Notes: generated by a model from the letters alone, not told the origin. A DNA stretch of 64,000 nucleotides from Maritimibacter sp. (GCA_011389895.1 JAABTN010000005.1:1-64000); one strand, 5' to 3'. Numbered from the stretch's first letter, positions 20,265 through 31,795 are shown. Numbers and translations are program-made.

Positions 20265-20717
20265 ATGACCATCACCATGCCCCGCGTGCGGGAATTGTCG
20301 CGGTACGATTTCCCCGATCTCCATGCGCTCCTGTCGGTTCTGAGCCGGGATGACGACGATGTGCCCGAAGGGGCCGAAGGCGAGGCGATCCTTTATGAAA
20401 TCCTCGCCATGCCCGGAACCTCGCTTTTCGGGGCGGAATGCGAGGGCCGGATCGTGGCCACGGCGATGCTGTCGATCCTGCCCAACCTGACCTTCGGGGG
20501 GCGGCCCCTTGCGCGGATCGAGAACGTGGTGACGCTGCCCGAGTATCGCGGGCGCGGCTTTGCCCGGGCGGTCATGGGCGCCGCGGTCGAGCGGGCGAAA
20601 GCCAAGAATTGCGCGGATATTTCGCTTCTGTCGCCCCGGCACCTCGAAGCCGAAGGGTTCTACCGAAAGCTTGGGTTCAAGGACGACACCATCGGGCTGC
20701 ATCTCTCGATCCGCTGA
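20265..20717 (+). CDS. GNAT family N-acetyltransferase
   Basis: RIENVVTLPEYRGRGFARAVMGAAVERAKAKNC acetyl-CoA binding motif; GGGAGGAG ribosome site. Confidence 0.85.
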   Translation: MTITMPRVRELSRYDFPDLHALLSVLSRDDDDVPEGAEGEAILYEILAMPGTSLFGAECEGRIVATAMLSILPNLTFGGRPLARIENVVTLPEYRGRGFARAVMGAAVERAKAKNCADISLLSPRHLEAEGFYRKLGFKDDTIGLHLSIR

Positions 20718-20788
20718 CCCCGCCATGACCCCTTGCCACACCGTTGACCCCGCCCCATGCTGTTCGGGATGATCCAGCAGGCTTTCCC

Positions 20789-21043
20789 ATGACCCCTTCC
20801 GTCGTCGCGCTGTGCATCTGGGTCGTGGCGGGCTCTCTCATCGCTGTCCTGCCGATGCGGTTCCAGATGATCCCCGGTGCGCTCCTGCTGTTATCGGGAC
20901 TTGGCCTCATCGTCTGGATCGGCGTCGAGAACGGCTGGATCTGGAGCGCGATTGCGCTGGCCATCTTCGCATCGCTCTTTCGCCGCCCGCTCATCGCGCT
21001 CTATCGACATACCCGCGCGCAGCGCGGGCCTGGCAGCGACTGA
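20789..21043 (+). CDS. DUF2484-like small membrane protein
   Basis: Short hydrophobic protein between murC and murB, the position of DUF2484 in Rhodobacterales dcw clusters. Confidence 0.7.
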   Translation: MTPSVVALCIWVVAGSLIAVLPMRFQMIPGALLLLSGLGLIVWIGVENGWIWSAIALAIFASLFRRPLIALYRHTRAQRGPGSD

Positions 21044-21062
21044 CCCTCTTTCCGGTCTTCAA

Positions 21063-21097
21063 ATATCCCGGGGAGCGCGAGGGGCAGCGCCCCTCGC
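21063..21097 (-). repeat. Rhodobacterales-type intergenic hairpin + CCCCGGGATATTT element
   Basis: Minus strand: GCGAGGGGC-GCT-GCCCCTCGC then GCTCCCCGGGATATTT. Confidence 0.6.
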
Positions 21098-21164
21098 CCG
21101 TCTCGTCGCGCCCCGCGCGGCGAAACACCTTGCCCCCCGCCGCGCGAAATCCTAACCATCGCGC

Positions 21165-22109
21165 ATGACCTACGACCTTCCGCCCGTGCGGGGCACGCTG
21201 ACCGAGAACCGGGATTTGTCGACGCTCACATGGATGCGCGTGGGCGGTCCGGCGGATTGGCTGTTTCAACCCGCCGACACCGATGATCTGGCAGCGTTCC
21301 TTGCCGCACTCGATCCTGCCGTGCCGGTGTTTCCTATGGGCGTGGGATCGAACCTGATCGTGCGCGATGGCGGGATCCGGGGTGTGGTGATCCGACTGGG
21401 CCGGGGGTTCAACGGGATCGAAATTGAGGGCACTAGGGTGACCGCCGGGGCCGCCGCGCTTGACGCCCATGTCGCGCGCAAGTCGGCCGACGCGGGGCTT
21501 GACCTGACCTTCCTGCGCACCATTCCCGGAAGTATCGGGGGGGCGGTGAAGATGAACGCGGGCTGCTATGGCACCTATGTCGCCGACCGGCTGGTCGAGG
21601 CGCGCGGTGTCGCGCGGGACGGAACGCGGGTCACATTCACGCCCGACAATCTCAACTTCCGCTACCGGCAAAGCGATGTGCCCGACACCGTGGTTCTGAC
21701 CGAGGCGGTGTTCGAGGCCGAGACGGGAGTGCCCGATGCGCTTCAGGCGCAGATGGCAGCACAGATCGCCAAGCGCGATGAAACCCAGCCGACGCGCGAT
21801 CGCACGGCGGGAAGCACCTTTCGCAACCCGGCCGGCTACAGCTCGACCGGGCGCGAAGACGACATCCACGATCTCAAGGCGTGGAAGGTGATCGACGACG
21901 CCGGGATGCGCGGGGCCCGGATCGGGGGCGCGGTGATGAACGAGAAACACTCGAATTTTCTCACCAACGCCGGCGATGCCACCGCCCATGACCTCGAATC
22001 TTTGGGCGAGGCGGTGAGAAAAAAGGTTTACGAAACCAGCGGACTGACCCTAGAATGGGAAATCATGCGCATGGGCGAACCGGGTGGTGGCGAAAGCCCC
22101 GAGAAATAA
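21165..22109 (+). CDS. murB: UDP-N-acetylenolpyruvoylglucosamine reductase
   Basis: [53 protein letters not shown]. Confidence 0.95.
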   Translation: MTYDLPPVRGTLTENRDLSTLTWMRVGGPADWLFQPADTDDLAAFLAALDPAVPVFPMGVGSNLIVRDGGIRGVVIRLGRGFNGIEIEGTRVTAGAAALDAHVARKSADAGLDLTFLRTIPGSIGGAVKMNAGCYGTYVADRLVEARGVARDGTRVTFTPDNLNFRYRQSDVPDTVVLTEAVFEAETGVPDALQAQMAAQIAKRDETQPTRDRTAGSTFRNPAGYSSTGREDDIHDLKAWKVIDDAGMRGARIGGAVMNEKHSNFLTNAGDATAHDLESLGEAVRKKVYETSGLTLEWEIMRMGEPGGGESPEK

Positions 22110-22197
22110 ACCGGGCCAGGCGCAGGACAGGCACAAGAAAAACCGGGAAAATCCGGAACTTGAAAGAACGGTCGCACTCGACCGATAGAGGCAGACA

Positions 22198-23118
22198 GTG
22201 GGCAATGCGAGCAGGCACGCCCCCAAGGTTGCGGTTCTGAAAGGTGGTCCCTCCGCTGAGCGCGAGGTGTCGCTATCATCAGGGCGTGAATGCGCCGAGG
22301 CGCTCCGGGGTGAAGGATACGAGGTGGTCGAGGTCGATGCCGGCCGCGATCTCTGTGCGACGCTCGCCGAAATTGACCCCGATGTCGCCTTCAACGCCCT
22401 GCATGGGCGCTGGGGCGAAGATGGCTGCGTGCAGGGGCTGCTCGAATGGATCGGCCTGCCCTATACCCATTCCGGGGTCTATGCATCTGCGCTGGCGATG
22501 GACAAGGCACGCTCGAAAGCCGTGCTGGCGGCTGCCGGTCTTCCGGTCATGCCCTCGCAACTCGCAGGGCGGGACGAGATCGAGGCGCGCCACGTGTTGG
22601 AGCCGCCTTACGTGGTCAAGCCGTTCAACGAAGGGTCTTCGGTCGGGGTCTATATCGTCACCAAGGGGGCCAACAGCCCGCCAAATCTTGCCGCCGACAT
22701 GCCCGATGTCCTGATGGTCGAGGCCTATGCGCCGGGGCGCGAGCTGACCACCACGGTCATGGGCGACCGCGCACTTGGGGTCACCGAGATTGTCACGGAT
22801 GGCTGGTATGACTACGAAGCGAAATATTCCGAGGGCGGGTCGCGGCACGAGGTGCCCGCCGACATCCCCGCCAGCATTTCCGATGCCTGCCTTGACATGG
22901 CCCTGCGCGCACACAGGGCGCTCGGGTGCCGGGGGGTGAGCCGCACGGATTTCCGCTGGGACGAAGAACGCGGGCTTGCGGGGCTCGTGATCCTTGAACA
23001 GAACACGCAACCCGGCATGACGCCGACCTCGCTGGTGCCGGAACAGGCCGCGCAGGTCGGGATCACCTTCGGGGCGCTGTGCCGCTGGATGGTGGAGGAC
23101 GCCTCGTGCAATCGATGA
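22198..23118 (+). CDS. ddl: D-alanine--D-alanine ligase
   Basis: [49 protein letters not shown] start. Confidence 0.94.
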   Translation: MGNASRHAPKVAVLKGGPSAEREVSLSSGRECAEALRGEGYEVVEVDAGRDLCATLAEIDPDVAFNALHGRWGEDGCVQGLLEWIGLPYTHSGVYASALAMDKARSKAVLAAAGLPVMPSQLAGRDEIEARHVLEPPYVVKPFNEGSSVGVYIVTKGANSPPNLAADMPDVLMVEAYAPGRELTTTVMGDRALGVTEIVTDGWYDYEAKYSEGGSRHEVPADIPASISDACLDMALRAHRALGCRGVSRTDFRWDEERGLAGLVILEQNTQPGMTPTSLVPEQAAQVGITFGALCRWMVEDASCNR

Positions 23119-24032
23119 GCCCCGCGTCCCATGCTCGCCCGGAGCCGCCGGTGACACGCAAGCCCGCGAAGGCGCGGCGCGATCCGGCCCCGTCGCGCTG
23201 GGCCTACCGGTTCCATCGCATGTGGTTGACCCCGCTTTATCGCTCGCTCTTGCGGGTCGGTCTGCCCACGTTTTTGATCCTCACCGCCACGGGGTGGTAT
23301 TTCTCGAACCCGACCAATCGCTACGCCATCGCGGAAAAGGTGGCCGAGCTGCGCCAATCCGTGCAAAGCCGCCCGGAATTCACCGTGAAGCTCATGTCGA
23401 TCGACGGCGCGACACCGGTGGTGGACGCGGCGATCCGCGACCTGGTGTCGGTGGATTTCCCGGTGTCGTCCTTCGATCTGGACCTTGAGGCGATCCAGGC
23501 CTCGGTCAGCGGGCTCGATGTGATCCGCGATGTTTCGGTCCGCGTCCGTCCCGGCGGAGTGCTTGAAGTCAAGGTGGCCGAGCGCAAACCGGCCATCATC
23601 TGGCGCGTCGGCGGCAATATCGAGCTTCTGGATCGCACCGGCCACCGCGTCGCCTCGCTGACCGAGCGCAGCGTGCGCGCCGATTTGCCCTTGATCGCCG
23701 GTCGCGGCGCAAACGACGCGGTGTCGGAAGCCTTGGCCATCCTCGACGCGGCCAAGCCGATCTTGCCACATCTGCGCGGCCTCGTGCGGATGGGGGAGCG
23801 GCGTTGGGACGTGGTGCTTGCGCAGGATCAGCGCGTGATGCTTCCCGAACGCGCGCCCGTCGCGGCGCTGGAACAGGTGCTCGCCCTCGATGAGGCGCAG
23901 GAGCTTCTGGCGCGCGACATCACCCATATCGACATGCGGAACCCGCAACGCCCGACGCTCCGCTTGGCACAGCCAGCGGTCGAGGAGCTGAGGCGCATAA
24001 GAAGCCTGGATCGCAAAGGGACCGAAGAATGA
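23115..24032 (+). CDS. ftsQ: Cell division protein FtsQ
   Basis: N-terminal TM segment followed by POTRA/FtsQ-like domain, between ddl and ftsA. Confidence 0.9.
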   Translation: MSPASHARPEPPVTRKPAKARRDPAPSRWAYRFHRMWLTPLYRSLLRVGLPTFLILTATGWYFSNPTNRYAIAEKVAELRQSVQSRPEFTVKLMSIDGATPVVDAAIRDLVSVDFPVSSFDLDLEAIQASVSGLDVIRDVSVRVRPGGVLEVKVAERKPAIIWRVGGNIELLDRTGHRVASLTERSVRADLPLIAGRGANDAVSEALAILDAAKPILPHLRGLVRMGERRWDVVLAQDQRVMLPERAPVAALEQVLALDEAQELLARDITHIDMRNPQRPTLRLAQPAVEELRRIRSLDRKGTEE

Positions 24033-25363
24033 CCGAGCTTTACGAACAGCAGCGCGCCATGCGCGCGATGCGCAAGGCCGCGATGCAACGCGGCGTGATC
24101 GCCATTCTCGATATCGGGACATCGAAGATCGGCTGCCTCGTGCTTCGCTTTGACGGTCAGGACAAGGTCCGTGAAGGCGATGGCATCGGTTCGCTCGCCG
24201 GGCAGTCGGGCTTCCGCGTCATCGGCGCGGCCACGACCCGCTCGCGCGGGGTCCGGTTCGGCGAGATCGACGCGATGCAGGAAACCGAGCGCGCCATTCG
24301 CACCGCCGTTCAGGCGGCGCAGAAAATGGCCAACCTGCGGGTCGATCACGTCATCGCCTCGTTCTCGGGCGCAGGCCCGCGCAGCTACGGCGTTGCGGGC
24401 GAGGTCGAGGTCGAGGGCAGCGCGGTCACGGAAAACGACATCGCCCGCGTCATGGCCTCCTGCGACGTGCCGGATTTCGGCGAGGGGCGCGAAGTGCTGC
24501 ATGCCCAGCCGGTGAATTTCGCGCTCGATCATCGCTCGGGCCTGTCCGATCCAAGGGGGCAGGTGGGCAAACGGCTCGCCGTGGACATGCACCTTCTCAC
24601 GGTGGATTCCGACACCGTGCGCAACGCCGCCTATTGCATCAAGCGCTGTGATCTTGAGCTCGCCGGGCTTGCGTCAAGCAGCTATGCGGCGGGGCTGTCC
24701 AGCCTTGTCGAAGATGAACAGGAGCTTGGCGCGGCCTGCATCGACATGGGCGGCGGGGCGACCGGCGTGTCGATTTTCATGAAGAAACACATGATCTTCG
24801 CCGATGGCGTGCGCCTTGGCGGCGATCACGTCACCTCGGACATCTCAAAGGGCCTTCAGGTGCCGCTTGCGATCGCGGAACGGATCAAGACCTTCTATGG
24901 CGGGGTGGTCGCCACCGGCATGGATGACCGCGAGATGATCGAGATCGGGGGCGACAGCGGTGATTGGGAGAAAGATCGCCGCCGCGTCAGCCGCTCGGAG
25001 CTGATCGGGATCATGCGCCCGCGGGTCGAGGAAATCCTTGAAGAGGTGCGCGCGCGGCTTGATGCGGCGGGATTCGACCACCTGCCCAGTCAGCAGATCG
25101 TGTTGACCGGGGGCGCAAGCCAGATACCCGGTCTCGACGGGCTCGCCCCCCGAATACTCGGCCAACAAGTGCGCATTGGCCGCCCTCTCAGGGTTCAGGG
25201 GTTGCCACAAGCGGCCACAGGTGCTGCATTCGCATCAGCGGTGGGGCTTTCGCTCTTTGCCGCTTGTCCGCAGGACGAGTGGTGGGATTTCGATATTCCG
25301 GCGGAAAGCTACCCGGCAAAGAGCCTGCGGTGGGCGGTGAAGTGGTTCAAGGACAATTGGTAG
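24029..25363 (+). CDS. ftsA: Cell division protein FtsA
   Basis: IAILDIGTSKIGCLV, ACIDMGGGATGVSIF, VLTGGASQIPGL; actin-like ATPase. Confidence 0.95.
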   Translation: MTELYEQQRAMRAMRKAAMQRGVIAILDIGTSKIGCLVLRFDGQDKVREGDGIGSLAGQSGFRVIGAATTRSRGVRFGEIDAMQETERAIRTAVQAAQKMANLRVDHVIASFSGAGPRSYGVAGEVEVEGSAVTENDIARVMASCDVPDFGEGREVLHAQPVNFALDHRSGLSDPRGQVGKRLAVDMHLLTVDSDTVRNAAYCIKRCDLELAGLASSSYAAGLSSLVEDEQELGAACIDMGGGATGVSIFMKKHMIFADGVRLGGDHVTSDISKGLQVPLAIAERIKTFYGGVVATGMDDREMIEIGGDSGDWEKDRRRVSRSELIGIMRPRVEEILEEVRARLDAAGFDHLPSQQIVLTGGASQIPGLDGLAPRILGQQVRIGRPLRVQGLPQAATGAAFASAVGLSLFAACPQDEWWDFDIPAESYPAKSLRWAVKWFKDNW

Positions 25364-25618
25364 CCACCATATCTTGTCGTGCTTGCGAAATCTCGCCGCC
25401 CCATGCGCCAGTTCCCCCTGATTTTGGGGCAAAAATGTGGTTTTTTGCGTGACCTGACGCGGGATCACCGTTAAACTGACGGGAAATAGGCAGAAACCCG
25501 GCTTTGACCGGGGGATCAGCCGGCAAAGACCGGCGACACAGCGGCGAAATCGGGTTACAAATCCGACGAGATACCGGACAATAAGACAGAGAAGTCAAAG
25601 AGACAGGCGGACTAGATC

Positions 25619-27286
25619 ATGACATTGAACCTCACCATGCCCGGCCACGACGACCTGAAACCCCGCATAACAGTGTTCGGCGTCGGTGGCGCCGGTGGAA
25701 ATGCGGTGAACAACATGATCGAAAAGGCGCTGGATGGCGTCGAATTCGTGGTCGCCAACACCGACGCGCAGGCTCTTGCGCAATCCAAGGCACAGCAACG
25801 CATCCAGATGGGTGTGAAAGTCACCGAAGGTCTCGGGGCAGGGGCCCGTGCCTCGGTCGGTGCGGCTGCTGCCGAAGAAAGCATCGAACAGATCGTCGAT
25901 CAGCTCGCCGGGGCGCACATGTGTTTCATCACCGCCGGGATGGGCGGGGGCACCGGCACCGGAGCCGCCCCGATCATCGCGCAGGCCGCCCGCGAATTGG
26001 GCGTTCTGACCGTCGGTGTCGTGACCAAGCCGTTCCAGTTCGAAGGGGCCAAGCGCATGCGCCAGGCCGAGGAAGGCGTGGGCGCGCTGCAAAAGATGGT
26101 CGATACGCTGATCATCATCCCGAACCAGAACCTGTTCCGGCTCGCCAACGAGAAGACGACCTTTACCGAGGCATTCTCGCTTGCCGATGACGTGCTTTAC
26201 CAAGGGGTCAAGGGCGTGACCGATCTCATGGTGCGCCCGGGGCTCATCAATCTCGATTTCGCCGACGTGCGCGCGGTGATGGACGAGATGGGCAAGGCCA
26301 TGATGGGCACCGGCGAAGGCGAAGGCGACGACCGCGCCATCCAGGCGGCGGAAAAAGCCATCGCGAACCCGCTTCTCGACGAAATCAGCCTCAAGGGTGC
26401 GAACGGCGTGCTCATCAACATCACCGGCGGCTGCGATCTTACTTTGTTCGAGCTGGACGAGGCCGCGAACCGGATCCGCGAAGAGGTCGACCCGGATGCC
26501 AACATCATCGTTGGCTCGACGCTCGACCCCGACCTGGAGGGCATGATGCGCGTCTCTGTGGTTGCCACCGGCATCGACGCCTCCGAGGCGCACCTCGACG
26601 TGCCGCTACCGCGCCGGTCGCTGGCCGAACCTCTGCACAGCCCCGCCGAGGTGGAGCAGGCGGTGCACCACGAGGCCCCGACGTTCCAACAGCCGGTTGC
26701 CACGGAACACCCCGCACCCGCCCAGACCGCGGCCCCCGCCCAAGCCTACGAGGCCCCGGTCGAGCCGCAGAAGAGCTTCTTCGAGGAAGAGATCGACCCG
26801 ACCACGGCAGCTGCCGAAGAGCAGGCCGAGAATATCTTCCCGGCCGAGGAAGCGGGCGACGATGTTCCGGCCCCGGCCTTCCAGCCGCAACAACCGCGTG
26901 CCGAAATGCACCCGGAGCCCGCGCCGCAACCGGCCCCGCAGGAACCGGAGGTGGCCAGCTTCGTGGCCCCGAAACCGGCCCAGCCCGGTCAGCCCAGCCC
27001 GGAAGCCATGGCGCGCCTCGAAGCGGCCGTGTCCAAGTCCCGGACTGCCGAACAGCCCGCCCAGTCGGAAATGCACGGCCAACAGGCGGGGCATGATCGC
27101 CCCCGGTTCGGGATCAATTCGCTAATCAACCGCATGACCGGTCAGGGCGAAGGCGGTGCCCCCGGCGCAGAGCGTGCCGAGCCGCAGATGGGCCACCAAC
27201 AACCCGAACAGCGTGAGCAACCTCAGGCCGATCCGGATCAGGAACGGGTCGAAATCCCCGCCTTTCTGCGCCGCCAGGCCAACTGA
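25619..27286 (+). CDS. ftsZ: Cell division protein FtsZ
   Basis: [29 protein letters not shown] tubulin signature; long P/A/Q/E linker; C-terminal [11 protein letters not shown]. Confidence 0.97.
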   Translation: MTLNLTMPGHDDLKPRITVFGVGGAGGNAVNNMIEKALDGVEFVVANTDAQALAQSKAQQRIQMGVKVTEGLGAGARASVGAAAAEESIEQIVDQLAGAHMCFITAGMGGGTGTGAAPIIAQAARELGVLTVGVVTKPFQFEGAKRMRQAEEGVGALQKMVDTLIIIPNQNLFRLANEKTTFTEAFSLADDVLYQGVKGVTDLMVRPGLINLDFADVRAVMDEMGKAMMGTGEGEGDDRAIQAAEKAIANPLLDEISLKGANGVLINITGGCDLTLFELDEAANRIREEVDPDANIIVGSTLDPDLEGMMRVSVVATGIDASEAHLDVPLPRRSLAEPLHSPAEVEQAVHHEAPTFQQPVATEHPAPAQTAAPAQAYEAPVEPQKSFFEEEIDPTTAAAEEQAENIFPAEEAGDDVPAPAFQPQQPRAEMHPEPAPQPAPQEPEVASFVAPKPAQPGQPSPEAMARLEAAVSKSRTAEQPAQSEMHGQQAGHDRPRFGINSLINRMTGQGEGGAPGAERAEPQMGHQQPEQREQPQADPDQERVEIPAFLRRQAN

Positions 27287-27302
27287 TCCCACGATCCCTC
27301 GG

Positions 27303-27334
27303 CAAAAGGGCCGGCCTTCGGGCCGGCCTTTTTC
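27303..27334 (+). terminator. Rho-independent terminator after ftsZ
   Basis: AAGGGCCGGCC-TTC-GGGCCGGCCTTTTT. Confidence 0.85.
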
Positions 27335-27546
27335 GTTTCCGTCCAGAGATTTGGCGCGCAGGCTTCGCGTGTCACATGAAGCGCGCACAACATTTCGGTG
27401 CGTTCCGGGCGCTTCTTGCCAGATCAGGTGTAATTTGCGTGCCAAAGCCATTTTGCATGGAAAATTTCTGTGGTAGGAAACAGAGCAACGTGGGAAGCGA
27501 GCAGGCTTTCGCGGTGAATCACATGCGACGGGGTGGGCGCGAGTTC

Positions 27547-28464
27547 ATGAAAAACAGGCGGCGCGAATTGATCGGGGGCAGAGCACTCAAGGGTGCGGCC
27601 ATTATCGTCCTGACAGCATCGCTGGCGGCCTGTTCGGGCGGCGGTGGTGGCCTCTTTGGTGGCGGCAATGGCGGCGGCTGGTTCTCGGGCCTGTTCGGAG
27701 ACGACCGCGAAGCCAAGCCGATCGAGGATTACACCGCCGAACAAATCTTTGCCCGTGCCGAATACGATCTTGAGAATGGCAATGAGAAAGAAGCCGCCGA
27801 GCTTTTCGGTGAGGTCGAGCGGGTTTATCCCTATACCGACATCGCCAAGCGCGGGCTGGTCATGCAGGCCTACGCCTACCACAAGGCCGGGGAATACGAA
27901 TTGGCCCGTGCAAGCGCGCAGCGGTTTCTTGATTTCTATCCCGGCGACAAGGAAGCGCCCTATGCGCAATACCTTCTCGCCATCAGCTACTATGACCAGA
28001 TCGAGGATGTGGGCCGCGATCAGGGCCTGACCTTCCAGGCGCTTCAGGCCCTGCGCGACGTGATCGAGCTGTATCCGAACACCGAATATGCGCGCTCCGC
28101 GATCCTGAAATTCGATCTCGCCTACGACCACCTTGCGGCGAAGGAAATGGAGATCGGGCGCTATTACCTCAAGCGCAAACACTACGCTGCATCGACCAAC
28201 CGATTCCGCGTGGTGGTGGAAGAGTTCCAGACAACGACGCAGACGCCCGAGGCCCTGTATCGTTTGATCGAAGCCTACCTTTCGCTCGGCTTGACCGACG
28301 AAGCCCAGACAGCTGGCGCAATTCTCGGCCACAATTTCCAGTCCACCCAATGGTATGAAGACGGCTACGCGCTTCTTGCCAAGAACGGGCTGAAGCCGAC
28401 GCAGAGTGGCAATAACTGGCTCTCCGCGATCTATCGCCAGATGATCAAGGGCGAGTGGCTCTAG
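27547..28464 (+). CDS. bamD: Outer membrane protein assembly factor BamD
   Basis: Lipoprotein signal LTASLAACSGG; TPR-like ARAEYDLENGNEKEAAELFGEVERVYPYTDIA; upstream of recN (start may be 27523). Confidence 0.9.
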   Translation: MKNRRRELIGGRALKGAAIIVLTASLAACSGGGGGLFGGGNGGGWFSGLFGDDREAKPIEDYTAEQIFARAEYDLENGNEKEAAELFGEVERVYPYTDIAKRGLVMQAYAYHKAGEYELARASAQRFLDFYPGDKEAPYAQYLLAISYYDQIEDVGRDQGLTFQALQALRDVIELYPNTEYARSAILKFDLAYDHLAAKEMEIGRYYLKRKHYAASTNRFRVVVEEFQTTTQTPEALYRLIEAYLSLGLTDEAQTAGAILGHNFQSTQWYEDGYALLAKNGLKPTQSGNNWLSAIYRQMIKGEWL

Positions 28465-28477
28465 GCAGAACCACCCC

Positions 28478-30136
28478 ATGCTCGTCAGCCTCGACATCCG
28501 GGACATGTTGATCATCGACCGGCTGGACCTTGATTTCCAGCCGGGGTTGAACGTGTTGACCGGCGAAACCGGCGCGGGGAAATCCATTCTTCTCGACAGT
28601 CTTGGTTTCGTGCTCGGGTGGCGCGGGCGCGCCGATCTGGTGCGCCAAGGCGCCGAGGAGGGCGAGGTTGTGGCGGTGTTCCACCTGCCCAAAGACCACG
28701 CGGCCCGCGCGGTTCTGGACGAGGCGGGCATTCCGGCGGGGGAAGAGTTGATCTTGCGGCGGGTGAACCGGTCGTCGGGGACCAAGTCAGCCTGGATCAA
28801 CGATCGGCGGGCATCGGGCGATGTGCTGCGCGCCCTGTCCGACACGCTGGTCGAGCTTCATGGTCAGCAAGATGACAAGGGGCTGTTGAACCCGCGCATT
28901 CACCGAAAGCTTCTGGACCAGTTCGGCGGGCTTGAACCACAGGTCAGCGCGGTGCGGGCCGCGTGGCGGGCGCTCGCGGCGGCGCGTGAGGCGCGCGAGG
29001 CGGCTGAAGCGAAGCTTGAGACAGCCCGGGCGGAAGAAGATTTCCTGCGCCACGCGGCGGATGAATTGGAAAAGCTCGCGCCGCAACCCGGCGAAGATGC
29101 CGAGCTCGACGCCCGCCGCCGGCTCATGCAGGCCGGGCAGAAGGTGGGCGAAGACGTGGTGCGCGCGGCACAGGCGCTTGGCCCGAACGAGGGGGCCGAG
29201 GGGCGCATGGGCGATGCGCTCCGGTGGCTCGAAGGGGTTTCGGACAAGGCGGGCGATGCGCTTGACCCGGCCATCGAGGCCCTTGGGCGGGCGTTGTCGG
29301 AGCTGGGCGAAGCCAGCGCGGCGGTTGAGAGCGCGCTGGACGCGCTGACCTTCGATCCGGCCGAGCTTGAACACACAGAAGAGCGGTTGTTCGCGATCCG
29401 GGCTGCTGCGCGCAAACATGGGGTTGCACCCGATGACCTTGGCGATTTCGCCACCGATCTACTGGGCCGGCTGGCCGCGCTGGATGCGGGGGCGGGCGAT
29501 ATCGCGGCGCTGAAGGACGCCGAGGATCAAGCCCGTCTCGGCTTTGATACGGCGTCATCGACGCTGAGCGCGGCACGCGGGGCGATGGCGGCAAAACTGG
29601 ATGCGGCCATGGGGGCCGAGCTTGCGCCGCTCAAGATGGAGCGGGCGGTGTTCGTCACCGAGGTGCGTGCGACCGATCCGGGGCCCGAAGGCTGCGACGC
29701 AGTAACCTTTACCGTGGCCACCAACCCCGGCGCGCCATCGGGGCCGTTGAACAAGATTGCCTCGGGCGGGGAACTCAGCCGCTTTCTGCTCGCCCTCAAG
29801 GTCTGTCTGACCAAGGATGCCTCGGGCCTGACCATGATTTTTGACGAGATCGACCGGGGCGTGGGCGGGGCCACGGCGGATGCGGTTGGTCGGCGGCTGA
29901 AGCAATTGGCCGATGAGGGCGGGCAGGTTCTGGTCGTCACCCACAGCCCGCAGGTCGCCGCCCTTGGCGCGCATCATTGGCAGGTGTCGAAACGGGTGGA
30001 TCAGGGCATGACCCTGTCGCGTGTCACCCCGCTTGGCCCCGAAGACCGGATCGACGAGATTGCGCGCATGGTCTCCGGTGACAAGGTCACGGACGAGGCC
30101 CGGGCGGCGGCGCGGTCACTTCTGGGCGTTGTGTGA
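28478..30136 (+). CDS. recN: DNA repair protein RecN
   Basis: MLVSLDIRDMLIIDRLDLDFQPGLNVLTGETGAGKSILLDSLGFVLG; FDEIDRGVGGATADAVG. Confidence 0.95.
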   Translation: MLVSLDIRDMLIIDRLDLDFQPGLNVLTGETGAGKSILLDSLGFVLGWRGRADLVRQGAEEGEVVAVFHLPKDHAARAVLDEAGIPAGEELILRRVNRSSGTKSAWINDRRASGDVLRALSDTLVELHGQQDDKGLLNPRIHRKLLDQFGGLEPQVSAVRAAWRALAAAREAREAAEAKLETARAEEDFLRHAADELEKLAPQPGEDAELDARRRLMQAGQKVGEDVVRAAQALGPNEGAEGRMGDALRWLEGVSDKAGDALDPAIEALGRALSELGEASAAVESALDALTFDPAELEHTEERLFAIRAAARKHGVAPDDLGDFATDLLGRLAALDAGAGDIAALKDAEDQARLGFDTASSTLSAARGAMAAKLDAAMGAELAPLKMERAVFVTEVRATDPGPEGCDAVTFTVATNPGAPSGPLNKIASGGELSRFLLALKVCLTKDASGLTMIFDEIDRGVGGATADAVGRRLKQLADEGGQVLVVTHSPQVAALGAHHWQVSKRVDQGMTLSRVTPLGPEDRIDEIARMVSGDKVTDEARAAARSLLGVV

Positions 30137-30194
30137 AAAGACAGGGTAATCTTTCACCTTTTCCACCTTTTCGCTGCTCAATGTTCGATTAGTT

Positions 30195-30431
30195 CTATTT
30201 CCTTTGTATCCGAATCTCGCGGAGCTTGCGCAGGATGGGGCGCACGTCCATGGCCGCCACCGCCACGCCCAGGGGCAGCATCCAGAAGCCGAAAAAGGGC
30301 AGAAAGCCAAACACGCCGAACGCCATGAGGCAAAGCCCGACCACCAGCCGCAGACCTGGCGGCACATGATCCTGCGTCCATTGCAGCGTCCGGGTCCAGA
30401 TAGCCCGGATCTTGCCGCCTATCCCGGCTGG
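30195..30431 (-). CDS. Small hydrophobic membrane protein (start uncertain)
   Basis: GLRLVVGLCLMAFGVFGFLPFFGFWMLPLGVAVAAMDVRPILRKLREIRIQRK, just downstream of the FAD oxidase; upstream part of the ORF overlaps that gene. Confidence 0.5.
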   Translation of the reverse strand, partial: PAGIGGKIRAIWTRTLQWTQDHVPPGLRLVVGLCLMAFGVFGFLPFFGFWMLPLGVAVAAMDVRPILRKLREIRIQRK

Positions 30432-31795
30432 CGCACCATCTTGCCCGGATTGAGAATGTTGTTCGGATCGAGCGCCGTCTTGATGGCGCCCATCACGTCC
30501 CATGCGTCACCATGTTCAGCCTCCATGTAGGCGAGCTTGCCCATGCCGATGCCGTGCTCGCCGGTCACGGTGCCGCCAAGCCTCAGGGCGCGTTCGCTCA
30601 TGCGGGCGGCAAGAGATTTCGCCACCTCCAGCTCGGCGGGTTGCGAAGGGTCAACCAGCAAGATGGCGTGAAAGTTCCCGTCGCCGACATGCCCAAGGAT
30701 CGGGCCGGGGATGATCGAGGCGGCGATGTCTTCGCGCGTTTCTTCCACCGCTTCGGCGAGGTTCGAGATCGGCACGCAGACATCGGTCACCAACCCGCGC
30801 GCGCCCTTGCGGGCCGCAAGACAGGCCCAATAGGCGTGGTGGCGCATGGTCCAAAGCGCGGTGCGGTCCTCGGTCCGGGTCGCGGTCTCGATCGACTGGG
30901 CGCCGAAATCCTCGACAATCTCGCGAAATCGCGCGGCGTCTTCGGCCACGCCCGCCGTGGTGCCGTGAAATTCGACGAACAGATGCGGGGTCTCGGCCAC
31001 TTTTGCCCCGGAATAGGCGTTGACGGCAGCCACCGCCTCGGCATCCAGAAATTCGATCCGTGCCATCGGCAAGCCGGTCTGGATCACCGCGACCACCGCG
31101 TCCACCGCATCGCTCATGGCCTCGAAGGCGCAGAGCCCGGCAGAAACCGCCTCGGGTTGGCCATGCAGTTTCACGGTGAGTTCGGTGATGATGCCCAGCG
31201 TCCCTTCGGAGCCCAGCATCAGCCCGGTCAGGTCATAGCCCGCCGACGATTTGCGCGCCCGCGTGCCGGTGCGGATTACCCGGCCATCGGCCAGCACCAC
31301 CTCGAGCGCCAGAACATTGTCGCGCATGGTGCCGTAGCGCACCGTGGTCGTGCCCGACGCGCGCGTCGCGGCCATGCCGCCCACCGTGGCATTGGCCCCG
31401 GGGTCCACGGAAAAGAAAAGCCCGGTGGCGCGCAGTTCCGCATTCAATGCCTCGCGGGTCAGCCCCGGCTGGACCACCGCATCCATGTCGCCCGCATGCA
31501 CGGCGAGCATGCGGTTCATGCGCACCATGTCGATGGTCATGCCGCCTTTCACCGCCGATGTATGCCCTTCCAGAGCGGTGCCCGCGCCATAGGCGATCAC
31601 CGGGACGCCGTGCGTGTTGCAGGTTTTCACGATGATCGCGACCTCGTCCGTGGTCTCGGGAAAGGCGACGGCATCGGGCGGGGCGGATGGAAAATGGGTC
31701 TCGGACCCGCCATGCGCGGCCAGATCGGGCTTGGAGCGACTGATCCGATCCCCTAGAACCGGTGCAAGCTCGGTCAGCACAGCGTCGATGGTCAT
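30419..31795 (-). CDS. FAD-binding oxidase (GlcD / D-lactate dehydrogenase family)
   Basis: YGAGTALEGHTSAVKGGMTIDM, DPGANATVGGMAATRASGTTTVRYG, GSEGTLGIITELTVKL, GEHGIGMGKLAYM. Confidence 0.92.
   Translation of the reverse strand: MTIDAVLTELAPVLGDRISRSKPDLAAHGGSETHFPSAPPDAVAFPETTDEVAIIVKTCNTHGVPVIAYGAGTALEGHTSAVKGGMTIDMVRMNRMLAVHAGDMDAVVQPGLTREALNAELRATGLFFSVDPGANATVGGMAATRASGTTTVRYGTMRDNVLALEVVLADGRVIRTGTRARKSSAGYDLTGLMLGSEGTLGIITELTVKLHGQPEAVSAGLCAFEAMSDAVDAVVAVIQTGLPMARIEFLDAEAVAAVNAYSGAKVAETPHLFVEFHGTTAGVAEDAARFREIVEDFGAQSIETATRTEDRTALWTMRHHAYWACLAARKGARGLVTDVCVPISNLAEAVEETREDIAASIIPGPILGHVGDGNFHAILLVDPSQPAELEVAKSLAARMSERALRLGGTVTGEHGIGMGKLAYMEAEHGDAWDVMGAIKTALDPNNILNPGKMVRQPG

Noticed and set aside
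25364-25618. ftsA-ftsZ intergenic region as a riboswitch or CtrA-controlled promoter
   Set aside because: Only weak, isolated motifs; no convincing conserved structure or full CtrA box by eye
26640-27120. Pro/Ala/Gln-rich tract in FtsZ as an unusual domain
   Set aside because: Long variable intrinsically disordered linker is normal for alphaproteobacterial FtsZ
30512-31756. 414-aa plus-strand ORF opposite the FAD oxidase
   Set aside because: Antisense shadow with H/R/G-rich composition
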